DNA of 15,969 nucleotides from Clostridium sp. AM49-4BH. Its GTDB lineage: Bacteria; Bacillota; Clostridia; Lachnospirales; Lachnospiraceae. Below the pieces are notes generated by a model that saw only the letters and a list, made by a program, of their open reading frames with translations, was not told the origin of the DNA and did not search any database. Numbering within the stretch: position 1 is the stretch's first letter; the number at the start of each line of letters is the position of its first letter. The stretch is taken from NCBI RefSeq assembly GCF_003478335.1, contig NZ_QUFB01000056.1:1-15969 (forward strand), given 5' to 3'. Of this stretch, positions 15,854 through 15,969 are shown in pieces. The position numbers and the translations under genes were made by a program.

Positions 15854-15969
15854 TCATCATTTTTGAAAGGGACTTTGCGCTCGTCGTTACTTATGTCTCG
15901 TATTTCAGAGACATTAAGTAACGTGACGTAGCGCATCGTAGCGAAAGCGTCCCGTCCAAAAATGGATGA
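15854..15969. repeat. Long imperfect foldback at window edge
   Basis: The left arm 15854-15899 and right arm 15908-15969 form a palindrome with an 8-nt loop. The inner part, CGTTACTTATGTCTC against GAGACATTAAGTAACG, pairs over 15 bp with one bulged T. Outward come CGTC/GACG, GCGC/GCGC, GGGA/TCCC with CTTT/AAAG, CATTTTTG/CAAAAATG and TCAT/ATGA, separated by small bulges. About 40 pairs form in all. The right arm has an extra block of about 9 nt. The element may continue past the window. It codes for nothing visible and could be a miniature inverted-repeat element, a structured RNA or a bidirectional transcription stop. Confidence 0.7.

Overview
The window looks like chromosomal DNA from a Gram-positive Firmicute, most likely of the Lachnospiraceae. 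Three things suggest this: the sequence of the 16S rRNA 5' end, RNA polymerase subunits of Clostridia type with a long charged insertion near the C-terminus of beta, and a cytidylate kinase-like protein next to a GGDEF/EAL protein. The lineage call rests on remembered family features, not on a search. There is no phage, transposase, integrase, CRISPR or defence gene. Most of the window is housekeeping and carbohydrate-catabolism DNA; the surprises are a frameshift in rpoC, the promoter layout, and intergenic repeats.

Layout from left to right. Positions 1-18 are the first bases of a 16S rRNA gene on the minus strand, which runs out of the window. Behind it lie a roughly 235-nt leader and a near-consensus rRNA promoter (TTGACA-17-TAATAT) backed by four T/A-tracts phased about every 10 bp. 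Next comes a roughly 280-bp gene-free stretch carrying copies of a dispersed repeat. A two-gene minus-strand unit follows: an EAL phosphodiesterase with a degenerate GGDEF domain, then a cytidylate kinase-like protein. Upstream of that is a good intrinsic terminator that closes the rpoBC operon. The rpoB and rpoC genes fill 3205-10878 on the minus strand. The rpoC frame is broken by what looks like a single missing base near 3998, giving a 983-codon N-terminal frame and a 256-codon C-terminal frame that overlap by 4 nt.

Right of rpoB the strand switches. A roughly 250-bp gap holds two strong promoter candidates that face each other, one for rpoB and one for a plus-strand operon of two cytoplasmic glycoside hydrolases, GH31 followed by GH3. 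The enzyme pair fits intracellular trimming of oligosaccharides with alternating alpha- and beta-linked sugars, xyloglucan-type being one possibility. The ribosomal protein genes rplJ and rplL, usually just upstream of rpoB in Firmicutes, are absent there. After GH3 a 336-bp gene-free stretch carries another copy of the dispersed repeat and ends in a long imperfect foldback that reaches the window edge.

No wholly new multi-gene system is visible. The items most worth checking are the rpoC frameshift, the facing promoters between an essential operon and a sugar operon, and the intergenic repeat family.
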